A stretch of DNA of 56,072 nt. It comes from Bacillaceae bacterium SAS-127 (GTDB taxonomy: Bacteria > Bacillota > Bacilli > Bacillales > Domibacillaceae). Below the pieces are notes generated by a model, which worked only from the letters and a program-made list of their open reading frames with translations, ran no database searches and was not told where the DNA came from. Both the position numbers and the translations under genes were made by a program. Positions 32,240 through 41,035 of this stretch are shown here, one piece after another. The number at the start of each line of letters is the position of its first letter. The first letter of the stretch is position 1. The stretch is taken from NCBI GenBank assembly GCA_002261155.1, contig NKXN01000046.1, forward strand, positions 1 through 56,072. Direction: 5' to 3'.

Positions 32240-33562
32240 ATGAGAATTTGGAAACGATCATTGGCAATGCTAACAGTTTTGATTTTGTTAGTTGGTAGTT
32301 TAGTAGCTTGTGGCAACAAGTCGAAGGAAGCAAGTGAAGGCAATAGTAATGGTCCAGTTGAGATTGAATTATGGTATGGCCTTGGTGGAAATCTTGGAGA
32401 GAACATGAAGAAGAAAATTGCCGCTTTCAATGAATCTCAAAATGAAGTAAAGGTCGTTGGTGTAGCGCAAGGAGAATATAATGAAACATTTCAAAAGCTT
32501 CAAGCGTCTATTGCATCTGGAAAGGCGCCAGCAATTGCTTTATTAAGTCCAGATATGATCAAAGGTTTAGCGGACAAAAACATTCTAGCTCCACTAGATG
32601 AAATGATTAAAAATGACGCTGATATCAATGTCGATGATTTTGTTCAAAGTTTCTATAAACAAGGGGAAGTGAGTGGTCAACAAGTAGCACTTCCAGTCTA
32701 TGGAACGACGCAAGTGCTTTATTACCGTAAAGATGTTTTCGAGAAAGCAGGCATTTCTCCAGAGTCACTGAAAACTTGGGAAGGTCTTAGAGAAGCGGCA
32801 AAGAAAGTAACGAAGAAAAATGGAAACGAAACGGTGTTTTACGGTTGGGAGCCAATGTATGGTTCGCTGAATTTAATTGATGCTAGTTTAAGTCATGGAG
32901 GAAAAATCTTTAGTGACGATGGCAAAGAGGTTGCCTTTGACTCAAAAGAGTGGATTGATACGTGGGAGTTTTTCCGCAAAGCGATTCATGAAGACAAGAC
33001 GATGAGAATTCATCACGGCGGACAAGGTTGGGAATATTGGTACAAAACGATTGATGATGTCATGCAAGATCGTGCAGCGGGTTATACAGGTTCAAGTGGT
33101 GACCAAGGAGATCTTGATTTCACAAAAGTAGCGGCAGTTCCGCAGCCAGGATGGGAAGGTCATGAAGCAAAGCCATTTGCTGAAACATTAATGATGACGA
33201 TCCCTAAAAGCACACCAAAAGAACAGCAAGAAGCAGCTTATAAGTGGATGAAGTTCTTTACAAGTCCTGAAAATACAGCTGATTGGTCCATTAACACCGG
33301 GTATATTAGTGTGCGTGAATCGGCAACAGAAACGGCTGCTTATAAAGAGTTTGCTGAAAAGAACCCACAAATTTTAGTCCCGCTTGAGCAAGCGAAAACG
33401 GCTACGCCATATGTGATCGATCCGACAGGTGGAAAGGTGTATGATGCATTAAATAAAGCGGCAGACCAAGTGGAAATTGAAGGGATCTCTGCGGAGAAAG
33501 CATTGAAAGAAGCGAAGGTAATTGCACAAGAAGCACTAGACCAAGCGTTGAAGGAGAAATAA
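32240..33562 (+). CDS. Extracellular solute-binding lipoprotein, UgpB-like
   Basis: A 440-residue family-1 solute-binding protein. The signal peptide ends in the lipobox LVAC, so Cys24 would be lipidated. The mature part begins ELWYGLGG and includes AQGEYNETFQKLQAS, ALPVYGTTQVLYYRKDVFEK and GYTGSSGDQGDLDF, a layout close to UgpB. It captures the substrate outside the membrane for the two permeases. AAAAAGGAGAATG gives a strong start. Confidence 0.8.
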   Translation: MRIWKRSLAMLTVLILLVGSLVACGNKSKEASEGNSNGPVEIELWYGLGGNLGENMKKKIAAFNESQNEVKVVGVAQGEYNETFQKLQASIASGKAPAIALLSPDMIKGLADKNILAPLDEMIKNDADINVDDFVQSFYKQGEVSGQQVALPVYGTTQVLYYRKDVFEKAGISPESLKTWEGLREAAKKVTKKNGNETVFYGWEPMYGSLNLIDASLSHGGKIFSDDGKEVAFDSKEWIDTWEFFRKAIHEDKTMRIHHGGQGWEYWYKTIDDVMQDRAAGYTGSSGDQGDLDFTKVAAVPQPGWEGHEAKPFAETLMMTIPKSTPKEQQEAAYKWMKFFTSPENTADWSINTGYISVRESATETAAYKEFAEKNPQILVPLEQAKTATPYVIDPTGGKVYDALNKAADQVEIEGISAEKALKEAKVIAQEALDQALKEK

Positions 33563-33565
33563 GGT

Positions 33566-35044
33566 ATGCGAACAGTACAGTTTTCAGGAATGATTGAACA
33601 GCCATTTACGATTCATGAGTTTACATTAGATGAGAGGGTGGAATGGCTAGAGATTCAAATTGAGTTTCATATAAAAAAATGGCAACATGTCTTCTTATGG
33701 GACCCGAATGATCGATTACGTTGGCAATATGTAAATGTTCATGCTCCAAAAACGATCATTCTTCATAGCGATGATAAGCTTTCAGATTATAGCACATTAC
33801 CTGGAGAGTTACCTCAAGGGACTTGGAGGTTAGAAGTACTTGTTGAGCCGGATCATTTACCTGTTCAACATCAGATCAATTTGAAAGCTAGTACAGGAAG
33901 CTACTCTCCTATCAATGAATGGACAAATGATGCTAAACAATATTGGGCCGATGTCAACGGAGAAGCTCCGATGCAAGCGAATCTCTTTTCGATGGAGAAA
34001 GTGAAAAAGAAGGAAGCAGCTTGGTATCGTGGGGATTTCCATACACATACCGTATTAACGGACGGGAAAATGACCGCGCAACAAGGGATGATGCAAGCGA
34101 AAAAGCAAAACTTAGATTTCTTTGTAGCGACGGATCACAATCTTTTACCGACAATGTGGGTGGAGGATGAGGATGTTCTTGTGATTCCTGGGATTGAAAT
34201 CACTTCATCTAGAGGGCATTTTAATGCATTAGGCTTAACAAGTTGGGTAGATTGGCGCCCAACTCACCTTGATGGTGGAATGGAATCGGAACAGGGAATG
34301 AATCGCGTGATTTCAGAAGTTAGGGATCATGGAGCACTCTTTTCTGTCAACCACCCGATGCTTACCCCTTATGCTTGGTTGTTTATGGATACGAAGCTAT
34401 CAGACTTAGATTCTTTCGAAGTTTGGAATGATCCAACTTTTCCTGATAATCGTAAGGCAACGGAAGAAGCGTTAGTATTGTGGAATGAGTTATGGAACGA
34501 CGGTTACTGTGTGTGTGGCATTGGTGGTTCAGATTCTCATATGCTGCCAACGGAAAGTTATGTACAGGACGGTCCTCCTTCATTAATTGGTGATCCTGCG
34601 ACGTATGTCTATAGTTCGGAGCTTTCTGCTAAAGCGATTTTGCAATCAGTGAAGGAAAGAAAAGTCTATGTCACTAGAGGCCCGGTGATCGAGCAAGTAG
34701 TGGAGATCAATAGCAAACAATTTTCAATCGGTTCGGATGTTTCGGCCATCATTGATGAAGAACAAGAAGCAGTTGTACATTTTAAAGTCACTGTTCAAGG
34801 GATGGCTGCTGGAACTTTATATTGGATCGAGAATGGTGAAATCGTTGAGCAGCACTTAATTGATGGTTCTTCGGAATATAAATCTAGTACTCAATGGAAA
34901 ACAGGCGAGTTTGTCTGGAGACGTGTGGAAATACGTAATGAAAAAGGAGAATTAATGGCTTTTACTAATCCTGTATTCTCAGGTCAGAAAGCACCATCTA
35001 TTGAAAAATGGGGCGAACTATTAACGAAGGCTGGTCTTGCATAA
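33566..35044 (+). CDS. PHP-domain metallophosphoesterase (CehA/McbA-like)
   Basis: A 492-residue protein. The first ~150 residues look like a beta-rich domain. From ~155 a PHP domain follows with metal ligands in FHTHTVLTDGKMT, ATDHNLLPT, PGIEITSSRGHF, VNHPMLTPY and GIGGSDSHML. The C-terminal ~110 residues are another beta domain. PHP domains split phosphate esters with two or three metal ions. No signal peptide is visible, so it would act on imported substrate. It starts 3 bases after the binding-protein gene and is thus in the operon, which supports a phosphodiester or phosphomonoester substrate. Confidence 0.75.
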   Translation: MRTVQFSGMIEQPFTIHEFTLDERVEWLEIQIEFHIKKWQHVFLWDPNDRLRWQYVNVHAPKTIILHSDDKLSDYSTLPGELPQGTWRLEVLVEPDHLPVQHQINLKASTGSYSPINEWTNDAKQYWADVNGEAPMQANLFSMEKVKKKEAAWYRGDFHTHTVLTDGKMTAQQGMMQAKKQNLDFFVATDHNLLPTMWVEDEDVLVIPGIEITSSRGHFNALGLTSWVDWRPTHLDGGMESEQGMNRVISEVRDHGALFSVNHPMLTPYAWLFMDTKLSDLDSFEVWNDPTFPDNRKATEEALVLWNELWNDGYCVCGIGGSDSHMLPTESYVQDGPPSLIGDPATYVYSSELSAKAILQSVKERKVYVTRGPVIEQVVEINSKQFSIGSDVSAIIDEEQEAVVHFKVTVQGMAAGTLYWIENGEIVEQHLIDGSSEYKSSTQWKTGEFVWRRVEIRNEKGELMAFTNPVFSGQKAPSIEKWGELLTKAGLA

Positions 35045-35809
35045 GTGAAACAGATTAAAGCGGTGTTATTTGATAAAGATGGAACCCTTCTCGAGTTTAA
35101 TTCTATTTGGTTGAAAGTTGCTTATGAATTGGTAGATGCTTTTGTTGAGGCAGAAGGGCTCTTACAGTTAGATAAAAATGATTTGCTAGAACAGCTAGGT
35201 GTTTCTGAAGATGGAGCAGATCCGAATGGCATCATTGCGTGTGGAACAAATGATGATATTATCAAATTATTTGTTACTTTCTTACAAAATAAAGGACGTC
35301 CAAAAGAAAAGGCACAACTCAGTCAATGGGTGAACGAAAATATTTTAACGATCATGAAGAAACATCAAGATGAAATTGTCCCAGTTCAAGGAGTACGATC
35401 TTTATTTGAAAAAATGAAGAAAGAGCAATTGACGATCGGAATTGTTACGGCAGATAGTTTAGCGGCGACTAAGTTATTTTTAGAACTATTTGACTTAAGT
35501 GCTTACTTTGATTTCATTGTGACAAGTGATACGTTTCCGGTGCATAAGCCGGACCCGCTTATTGTCACGACATTTTGTCAGCAATATGGCATTGATCCAA
35601 TGGAAGTGGCTGTAATTGGCGATACTCCGTTAGATTTGATGTTAGCTAAAAACGGTCAGGTTGGCTTGGGAATTGGCGTTTTAACAGGAACGGGTCAACG
35701 TGAAGATTTACATGATCTAGCCGACTTCGTTTTACCGTCAGTAGCGCAACTAGTAGATGAGAATGATCGTTGGATTTGGCAAAAGCAAGATTGTGTAGTG
35801 AAGAGGTGA
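35045..35809 (+). CDS. HAD-family phosphatase
   Basis: A 254-residue HAD hydrolase with motif I FDKDGTLLEF (about 9), motif II VTADS (about 138), Lys in HKPDP (about 176) and motif IV GDTPLDLMLA (about 198). The helical cap between motifs I and II is of the phosphoglycolate-phosphatase type. It starts directly after the PHP gene (GTG 35045), so is co-transcribed. It could remove the phosphate from the product of the preceding enzyme, for example glycerol-3-phosphate or a sugar phosphate. Confidence 0.8.
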   Translation: MKQIKAVLFDKDGTLLEFNSIWLKVAYELVDAFVEAEGLLQLDKNDLLEQLGVSEDGADPNGIIACGTNDDIIKLFVTFLQNKGRPKEKAQLSQWVNENILTIMKKHQDEIVPVQGVRSLFEKMKKEQLTIGIVTADSLAATKLFLELFDLSAYFDFIVTSDTFPVHKPDPLIVTTFCQQYGIDPMEVAVIGDTPLDLMLAKNGQVGLGIGVLTGTGQREDLHDLADFVLPSVAQLVDENDRWIWQKQDCVVKR

Positions 35810-35813
35810 GTCG

Positions 35814-36134
35814 TTGGTTTACTGGTTATTATTGCTCGTAACGATTGTCTTTGAAGTGGCGGGTACAATTTCAATGAAGCTCTCTGATGGATTAACAAAA
35901 GGTCTTCCTAGTTTGATGATCTTTGTGAGTTACGGGATATGTTTTTCGATCTTTGCCATTGTCGTTAAGAAAATCGATTTAAGTATTGCTTATGCGCTAT
36001 GGTCGGGTCTAGGTACTTTGTTTGTGACGCTTATTAGTGTCTGGGCGTTTAAAGAGCAACTCAATCTAACTCAAATGTTTTGTATTGTTGCGATTGTTGC
36101 AGGAGTCGTTGGTTTGAAATTGACAGCTTCATAA
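35814..36134 (+). CDS. Small multidrug resistance (SMR) family transporter
   Basis: A 106-residue, four-helix protein with the SMR features: E14-equivalent in VTIVFEVAGTISMKLSDG (about 13), YGICFSIFAIVVKKIDLSIAYALWSGLG (broken by the charged KK-D) and a final helix GVVGLKLTAS. SMR proteins work as dimers and expel cations or guanidinium-type compounds. Starts at TTG 35814 right behind the HAD gene, so it may be the last gene of that operon. A terminator follows at 36184. Confidence 0.8.
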   Translation: MVYWLLLLVTIVFEVAGTISMKLSDGLTKGLPSLMIFVSYGICFSIFAIVVKKIDLSIAYALWSGLGTLFVTLISVWAFKEQLNLTQMFCIVAIVAGVVGLKLTAS

Positions 36135-36183
36135 TTTACTCGTATAAATTCCCCCTAAAATTTATATAAGTAACGGAGAATAG

Positions 36184-36222
36184 GCTCCCTCACAGGTAAT
36201 AGATGTGTGGGAGCTCTTTTTT
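36184..36222 (+). terminator. Intrinsic terminator ending the importer operon
   Basis: GCTCCCTCACA and TGTGTGGGAGC pair and are followed by TCTTTTTT. Confidence 0.8.
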
Positions 36223-36252
36223 AAAAGAATTAATTTGAGGTTGGTGAAAATA

Positions 36253-36948
36253 ATGGAACTAGAAATCGTCGATCAATTAATGAAGGCTATTCATACTCGT
36301 CAGCTGCAAGCGGATGAACAACTTCCGTCTGAAAATGAGCTAGCTGATCACTATCGTGTCCCGCGAATCACAGTGAGAAAAGCGTATAAACGATTACAGG
36401 AAATGGGCTATATTTACTCTCTGCAAGGGAAGGGGAGTTACGTGAACAATCGTCAACAGCAAATCCCTCTACTCTTATCTGGCGACGAAAGCTTTTCTGA
36501 AAAGATGAAAAAGCACGGATATGATTATGATTCGAAAAATGTGTTATTTGAAAAAATGATTCATAACGATGTTCTTTTTCGAAGATTAGGATTACAGGAA
36601 CCTGATCAAATTTATCAAATTGGTCGTTTGCGATTTTTGGATCAAAAGCCAATTGCTTTACATATATCCTTTGTTGCTCAATCAGTTTTTCCTACTATTG
36701 AACAGGATGGAGAGGAAATTACTTCGATGTTTCAGTACTATCGTAGGCAAGGATTTCAGCAATTTTCTTCTAGTCAAACGACATTACGCATTCAATTTCC
36801 TACGAAAGCAGAGCGCGAATGGCTAGATTGCCCCATTTCTATTCCGGCTCTTGTAGTAGAAACAGATTGTCGTGATAGAGAAACGGGCACGATTCTTGAA
36901 TATACGAAAATTTTTTATAGAAGTGATTACTTTACATACTGCCTCTAA
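36253..36948 (+). CDS. GntR-family regulator with UTRA domain (PhnF-like)
   Basis: A ~231-residue regulator. Winged-helix GntR domain: IHTRQLQADEQLPSENELAD, then YRVPRITVRKAYKRLQ and GYIYSLQGKGSYV. The rest is a UTRA ligand domain, ending with the usual DRETGTILEYTKIFYRSDYF. ATG 36253 is chosen over an in-frame GTG at 36205 because of the GAGGTTGGTG site. Placed immediately before the C-P lyase operon, it corresponds to PhnF-type repressors, which sense phosphonates or related phosphates. Confidence 0.75.
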   Translation: MELEIVDQLMKAIHTRQLQADEQLPSENELADHYRVPRITVRKAYKRLQEMGYIYSLQGKGSYVNNRQQQIPLLLSGDESFSEKMKKHGYDYDSKNVLFEKMIHNDVLFRRLGLQEPDQIYQIGRLRFLDQKPIALHISFVAQSVFPTIEQDGEEITSMFQYYRRQGFQQFSSSQTTLRIQFPTKAEREWLDCPISIPALVVETDCRDRETGTILEYTKIFYRSDYFTYCL

Positions 36949-36956
36949 CAAGGTGT

Positions 36957-36993
36957 TTTACATAGAGTTAACACAATTTACGTTTTCTTAATA
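36957..36993 (+). promoter_or_regulatory. PhoP-box-like repeats upstream of phnG
   Basis: TTTACA (36957), TTAACA (36968), TTTACG (36977) and TTAATA (36988) follow each other at about 10-11-base steps. Tandem TT(A/C/T)ACA repeats at 11-base spacing are the PhoP binding pattern in Bacilli, so phosphate starvation may switch on the phn operon. The third and fourth repeats are imperfect. Confidence 0.45.
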
Positions 36994-37060
36994 GTCGCCC
37001 ACTTGGCAACAAGTTACATTAAGCGTACGGAATATTTCATAGCTTAAGGAGGTTGAGATT

Positions 37061-37483
37061 GTGAATCGTAAACGTAGAACGGAAGTATTGATTCGAAGCA
37101 CGAGTGATAGCGCTAAAAAACTAGCTGCTGTTATTATCGGAAATTATGAAATTAGTACTTTAAGTGAGCCTAGTCACGGTTTAGTGATGATAAAGGTAAG
37201 AGAAACCGCACAGCAGCAGTTATTTTATTTAGGAGAAGTGTTTGTGACAGAAGCTAGAGTGAAGGTTGCAGGTCAGATTGGTGTGGGGATGGTCGTCGGT
37301 GATCAACAAGAGCTTGCTTATCATTTGGCAATTATTGATGCAGCTTATGCAGCGAGTTTACCTGAAACGGAGCAGTGGAGCACTTATTTATTAGAAGAAG
37401 AACAACTTATTAGTGAGCAAAATATAGCAGAAGCAAATCGTGTTTATCGGACGAAGGTTAGCTTTGAAACGATGGATGTATAG
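37061..37483 (+). CDS. phnG: C-P lyase core complex subunit PhnG
   Basis: A 140-residue protein; GTG start with AAGGAGGTTGAG. Matches PhnG in length and in features such as EPSHGLVMIKVRETAQQQLF and LGEVFVTEARVKVAGQIG, with VVGDQQELAYHLAIIDAAYA near the end. With PhnH, PhnI and PhnJ it forms the core complex; PhnI-PhnG-PhnH-PhnL load phosphonates onto ATP to make ribose 1-phosphonate triphosphate. First gene of the operon. Confidence 0.9.
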   Translation: MNRKRRTEVLIRSTSDSAKKLAAVIIGNYEISTLSEPSHGLVMIKVRETAQQQLFYLGEVFVTEARVKVAGQIGVGMVVGDQQELAYHLAIIDAAYAASLPETEQWSTYLLEEEQLISEQNIAEANRVYRTKVSFETMDV

Positions 37484-37493
37484 GAGGACGAAT

Positions 37494-38087
37494 ATGGGAT
37501 TAGATCGCATTCATGATATCCAAGCGATATATCGAGAGGTGCTAGATGCCATGGCTCGACCGGGGTCGATCCATTCAATCGAGGCACAGGTGAGTAAAGA
37601 GGAAGTTATCTCGGATTGTTATGTTGGCACACTGGCGTTAGCAAAGACACTGATTGATACCGAAGTCACCTATTATTTACCTGTTGCCCATGCAGAACTG
37701 AATCAACTTTTCTGCCAGCATACACACGCAAAGCAAGCGAAACTTAGGGAAGCTGATTTTTTGTTTATTTTAAGACAGAGAAACGATGTTGAACTACGAG
37801 AAAGTTTATTAAATGCCAAAAGAGGTACATTAACAGACCCGCATCAGTCAGCGACGATCATTGTGGAAGTGGATCAACTTTCTTCTAAAGGTGACCTCAT
37901 TTTATCTGGTCCTGGGATTGAAACAGAAATGGAGATAGCCATTTGTGGTTCAGAAGAATGGCTTGAAGTAAGAGCGGAAGTGAATAGTGAATATCCTCTA
38001 GGGATTGATCTTATTTTTATCGATGCTAACCAGCAAATCGTTTGTATACCAAGAACAACTCAGATGCAGAGACGGGTGGTTGAATAA
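37494..38087 (+). CDS. phnH: C-P lyase core complex subunit PhnH
   Basis: About 197 residues from ATG 37494 (AGGAGGACG upstream). Starts GLDRIHDIQAIYREVLDAMA with ARPGSI next, the family hallmark, and includes LLNAKRGTLTDPHQSATI and LSGPGIE. PhnH is a PLP-transferase-like fold without cofactor that is needed for the core complex. Sits 10 bases after phnG and 1 base before phnI. Confidence 0.9.
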   Translation: MGLDRIHDIQAIYREVLDAMARPGSIHSIEAQVSKEEVISDCYVGTLALAKTLIDTEVTYYLPVAHAELNQLFCQHTHAKQAKLREADFLFILRQRNDVELRESLLNAKRGTLTDPHQSATIIVEVDQLSSKGDLILSGPGIETEMEIAICGSEEWLEVRAEVNSEYPLGIDLIFIDANQQIVCIPRTTQMQRRVVE

Positions 38088-38088
38088 G

Positions 38089-39216
38089 ATGGGATATGTA
38101 GCGGTAAAAGGCGGAACGGAAGCTATTGAAGAGTCGTTAAGACGATTGCAGTATGAAAGATTGAAGAATGAAACGGTGTTGCAAGTGAAGGATGTCGAAG
38201 GAGGCATGCGAGGATTGATTGATCAAGTGATGTCGGAAGCTAGCTTATATTGTCCATCCCTCGCAGCTTTAGCGATCAAGCAAGCAGAAGGAAACCCGGA
38301 AGAAGCGGTGTTTTTGCTAAGAGCATATCGCTCTACTCTTCCTAGACTTCATTATTCTGAGCCGATGGAAACGGAAAATATGTTTGTAGAAAGAAGAATA
38401 TCTGCAAGCTTTAAAGATATCCCTGGTGGTCAAATATTAGGAGCTTCCCCAGACTTTAGTCATCGCTTGCTAGATTTTGAGTTAACCAAGGAAACGTTAG
38501 AGGAAGTGTTCAATTGGTTGCAAGAATATGAACAAACTAAACAGGAGGGACCTTCAGTTGAGCAACCTTTGAAGAAGTTGCCAAAGGTCGTGGACTATTT
38601 ACGTCAAGAAGGATTGCTGCAGGAAGTAGTGCTAAAAGATGAACAGCCTGACGATATTACTCGAGAAAGCTTACAATTCCCAGCTAGCCGCAGCACGAGG
38701 TTGCAAAGTTTAACGAGGGGGCAAACAGGGGCTGTCACTTCACTTGCTTATGCTGCTCTTAGAGGCTACGGTGCACTTCACCCAACAGTCGGTGAGCTTC
38801 GAGTAGGGAAAGCACCGATTTACATTGGGATGAATGAAGTGAACGATGAGTCGGAGCAATATTATATTGGAGACGTTCAAGTGACGGAGGTAGAGTCTTT
38901 CATTCCGATCACGATCGAGAAGCCTGGAGGGAAGAGTGAACTTCAGTTCGAGCTTGGTTACGGCATTTGCTTTGGTCAAAATGAAACAAAGGCTATTTCT
39001 ATGAGTTTACTGGATCATTGTTTAGAAACAGGCGATCCTCGTTACCCGACAAATAATGAAGAGTTTGTCTTGCTACATATTGATTCAGTAGAGTCAACGG
39101 GCTTCATTTCACATTTGAAATTACCGCATTATGTGACGTTCCAATCTGAGCTGGATCGAGTAAGGAAGACGAAAACGAATCAATCAGAAGATCTTACTGA
39201 GGAGAGCGTTCAATGA
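38089..39216 (+). CDS. phnI: C-P lyase core complex subunit PhnI
   Basis: A 375-residue protein, a little longer than E. coli PhnI (354). Typical parts: GYVAVKGGTEAIEESLRRL at the start, RLKNETVLQVKDVEGGMRGL, DITRESLQFPASRSTRLQSL, SLAYAALRGYGALHPTVGEL. PhnI is the nucleosidase of the complex that displaces adenine from ATP. It overlaps phnJ by 4 bases. Confidence 0.92.
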   Translation: MGYVAVKGGTEAIEESLRRLQYERLKNETVLQVKDVEGGMRGLIDQVMSEASLYCPSLAALAIKQAEGNPEEAVFLLRAYRSTLPRLHYSEPMETENMFVERRISASFKDIPGGQILGASPDFSHRLLDFELTKETLEEVFNWLQEYEQTKQEGPSVEQPLKKLPKVVDYLRQEGLLQEVVLKDEQPDDITRESLQFPASRSTRLQSLTRGQTGAVTSLAYAALRGYGALHPTVGELRVGKAPIYIGMNEVNDESEQYYIGDVQVTEVESFIPITIEKPGGKSELQFELGYGICFGQNETKAISMSLLDHCLETGDPRYPTNNEEFVLLHIDSVESTGFISHLKLPHYVTFQSELDRVRKTKTNQSEDLTEESVQ

Positions 39217-40055
39217 ATCTACAATATAAATTTGCTTTTTTTGATGAGGGGTCCATTCGTGAGATAAGAAGAGCAACATTGAAAGCTGTTGCGATTCCAG
39301 GTTATCAAGTTCCATTTGCCTCAAGGGAAATGCCGATTGCTAGAGGATGGGGAACGGGCGGACTTCAGTTGACCCTATCTTTAATTGGAAAAGAAGATAC
39401 GGTCAAAGTGATCGATCAAGGCTCTGATGAATCGGTGAATGCCGTAAATATTAAAAAATTGATTACGAAAACAACCGGAGTGGACATCACGGATCAAACA
39501 GGAGAGGCGACGATTATTCAATCGCGACATCGTATTCCTGAAGTGCCATTACACCCTAAGCAAATTCTTGTTTTGCAAGTGCCCATTCCGGAACCTTTAA
39601 GGGAATTTGAACCGAGTGAACTCGAAACGAAGAAACTACATGGTGACAAGGAGTATAGCGGAGCTTGGCTCATGCTCTTTGAACAAATCATGAAATACGG
39701 CAAAACTTCTACAGGAGCCGATCATCCTGTCACTGTTCATGATCGATATGTCATGGCACCAAGCCCGATCCCGCGGTTTGATAATTCAAAGCTTCATTAT
39801 TCTGAAGCACTCATTTTGCTCGGGGCGGGCCGAGAGAAGAAAATATATGCTGTTCCACCCTATACGAAGGTGGTGTCGTTAGCCTTTGATGATTATCCGT
39901 TTGAAGTCGAACGAATAGATGGAATCACTTGTAGAAAATGTGGTTCAGCAGGTGTATTCATGGACGAGTTAGTCGATGAAGAGACTGCTGAGAAGTACCA
40001 TCTGTGCAATGACACGAGCTATTGTTTAGCAAAAATGAATGAACGACTTGGATAA
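39213..40055 (+). CDS. phnJ: C-P lyase, radical SAM subunit PhnJ
   Basis: A 280-residue protein matching PhnJ (281 in E. coli). It contains PGYQVPFASREMPIARGWGT, SESVNAVNI-like stretch DQGSDESVNAVNIKK, and the C-terminal Cys set CRKCGSAG ... YHLCNDTSYCLAK that holds the 4Fe-4S cluster and the thiyl Cys. It splits the carbon-phosphorus bond of ribose 1-phosphonate 5-phosphate, giving the alkane and a 1,2-cyclic ribose phosphate. All expected cysteines are present. Confidence 0.95.
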   Translation: MNLQYKFAFFDEGSIREIRRATLKAVAIPGYQVPFASREMPIARGWGTGGLQLTLSLIGKEDTVKVIDQGSDESVNAVNIKKLITKTTGVDITDQTGEATIIQSRHRIPEVPLHPKQILVLQVPIPEPLREFEPSELETKKLHGDKEYSGAWLMLFEQIMKYGKTSTGADHPVTVHDRYVMAPSPIPRFDNSKLHYSEALILLGAGREKKIYAVPPYTKVVSLAFDDYPFEVERIDGITCRKCGSAGVFMDELVDEETAEKYHLCNDTSYCLAKMNERLG

Positions 40056-40069
40056 GAGGAGGGGAGAAC

Positions 40070-40912
40070 ATGAATGGAAATCAACCTATATTAACAGTGA
40101 AGAATTTAACGAAACAATACGGAGATGGTTGTGAACATTGTAAGGAAGCTTCTCATGCGAATTTAGTCAAGAACTATTGTCCACAATGCGGAACCGTTTA
40201 TGCTTGTCAAAATGTTAGTTTTGATGTGTATCCAGGAGAAGTGATTGGCATTGTCGGGGAAAGTGGCAGTGGAAAATCAACGTTAATGAGATGCCTCTAT
40301 TTTGATCAAGAAGCCACGTCTGGTGAAGTCTATATTCAGCCTTTTGAAAATGGAGAAAAGAATGTTTTTGACGTATCTTCACAGCAAAAGCGTTATATTC
40401 GCAATCATTTAATGGGGAAGGTGTATCAAAATCCGTTATTAGGATTAAAAATGAACGTTTCCTCGATTGGGAATATTGCTGAAAAAATGCTGTCAGCGGG
40501 TCATCGAGAAGTAGCTGTCATGGAATCGCGAGGGAAGGAATTGCTGGATCATGTGAATATCCCGGTCCACCGTATGAAGGAATGGCCAAAGAACTTTTCG
40601 GGGGGGATGCAGCAACGAGTGCAAATTGCAAAAGCCTTAACAAATAACCCCCCCCTTCTTTTACTAGATGAAGTCACGACAGGGCTAGATTTATCTGTAC
40701 AAGCAAACGTCTTAGATTTAATTAGAAAAATTTTAAGAGAGAGACAAATGAGCGTCGTCCTCGTCTCGCATGATCTAGGAGTGATTCGCATGTTAGCTAG
40801 TCGTACGTTAGTGATGCTAGATGGGAAAATGATTGAGTACGGCTTAACGGATCAAATTTTAGAAGATCCGCAACATCCATATACTCAGCAACTCGTTCAC
40901 TCTTTATTATAA
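40070..40912 (+). CDS. phnK: C-P lyase accessory ATPase PhnK
   Basis: A 280-residue ABC-type ATPase: Walker A GESGSGKST (about 65), signature FSGGMQQR, Walker B LLLLDEVTTGLD (Val in place of the usual Pro after Glu), H-loop SHDLG, and the dipeptide-family end DPQHPYTQQLVHSLL. Between the first strand and the Walker region is an extra stretch with Cys21, Cys24, Cys37 and Cys40, a zinc-ribbon-like pattern. PhnK docks on the core complex. A 123-base gap follows before phnM. Confidence 0.9.
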   Translation: MNGNQPILTVKNLTKQYGDGCEHCKEASHANLVKNYCPQCGTVYACQNVSFDVYPGEVIGIVGESGSGKSTLMRCLYFDQEATSGEVYIQPFENGEKNVFDVSSQQKRYIRNHLMGKVYQNPLLGLKMNVSSIGNIAEKMLSAGHREVAVMESRGKELLDHVNIPVHRMKEWPKNFSGGMQQRVQIAKALTNNPPLLLLDEVTTGLDLSVQANVLDLIRKILRERQMSVVLVSHDLGVIRMLASRTLVMLDGKMIEYGLTDQILEDPQHPYTQQLVHSLL

Positions 40913-41035
40913 GTTGAAACCTTTCGCTATGGGGACTCATTTTCCGGCTGAAAATTACCCTTAGTGGATTTCTATTGAATGTTTTGAGATAGGCTTTAGA
41001 TTCATCCTTACGTAGCTCGCATAGGAGGAAAGAAT

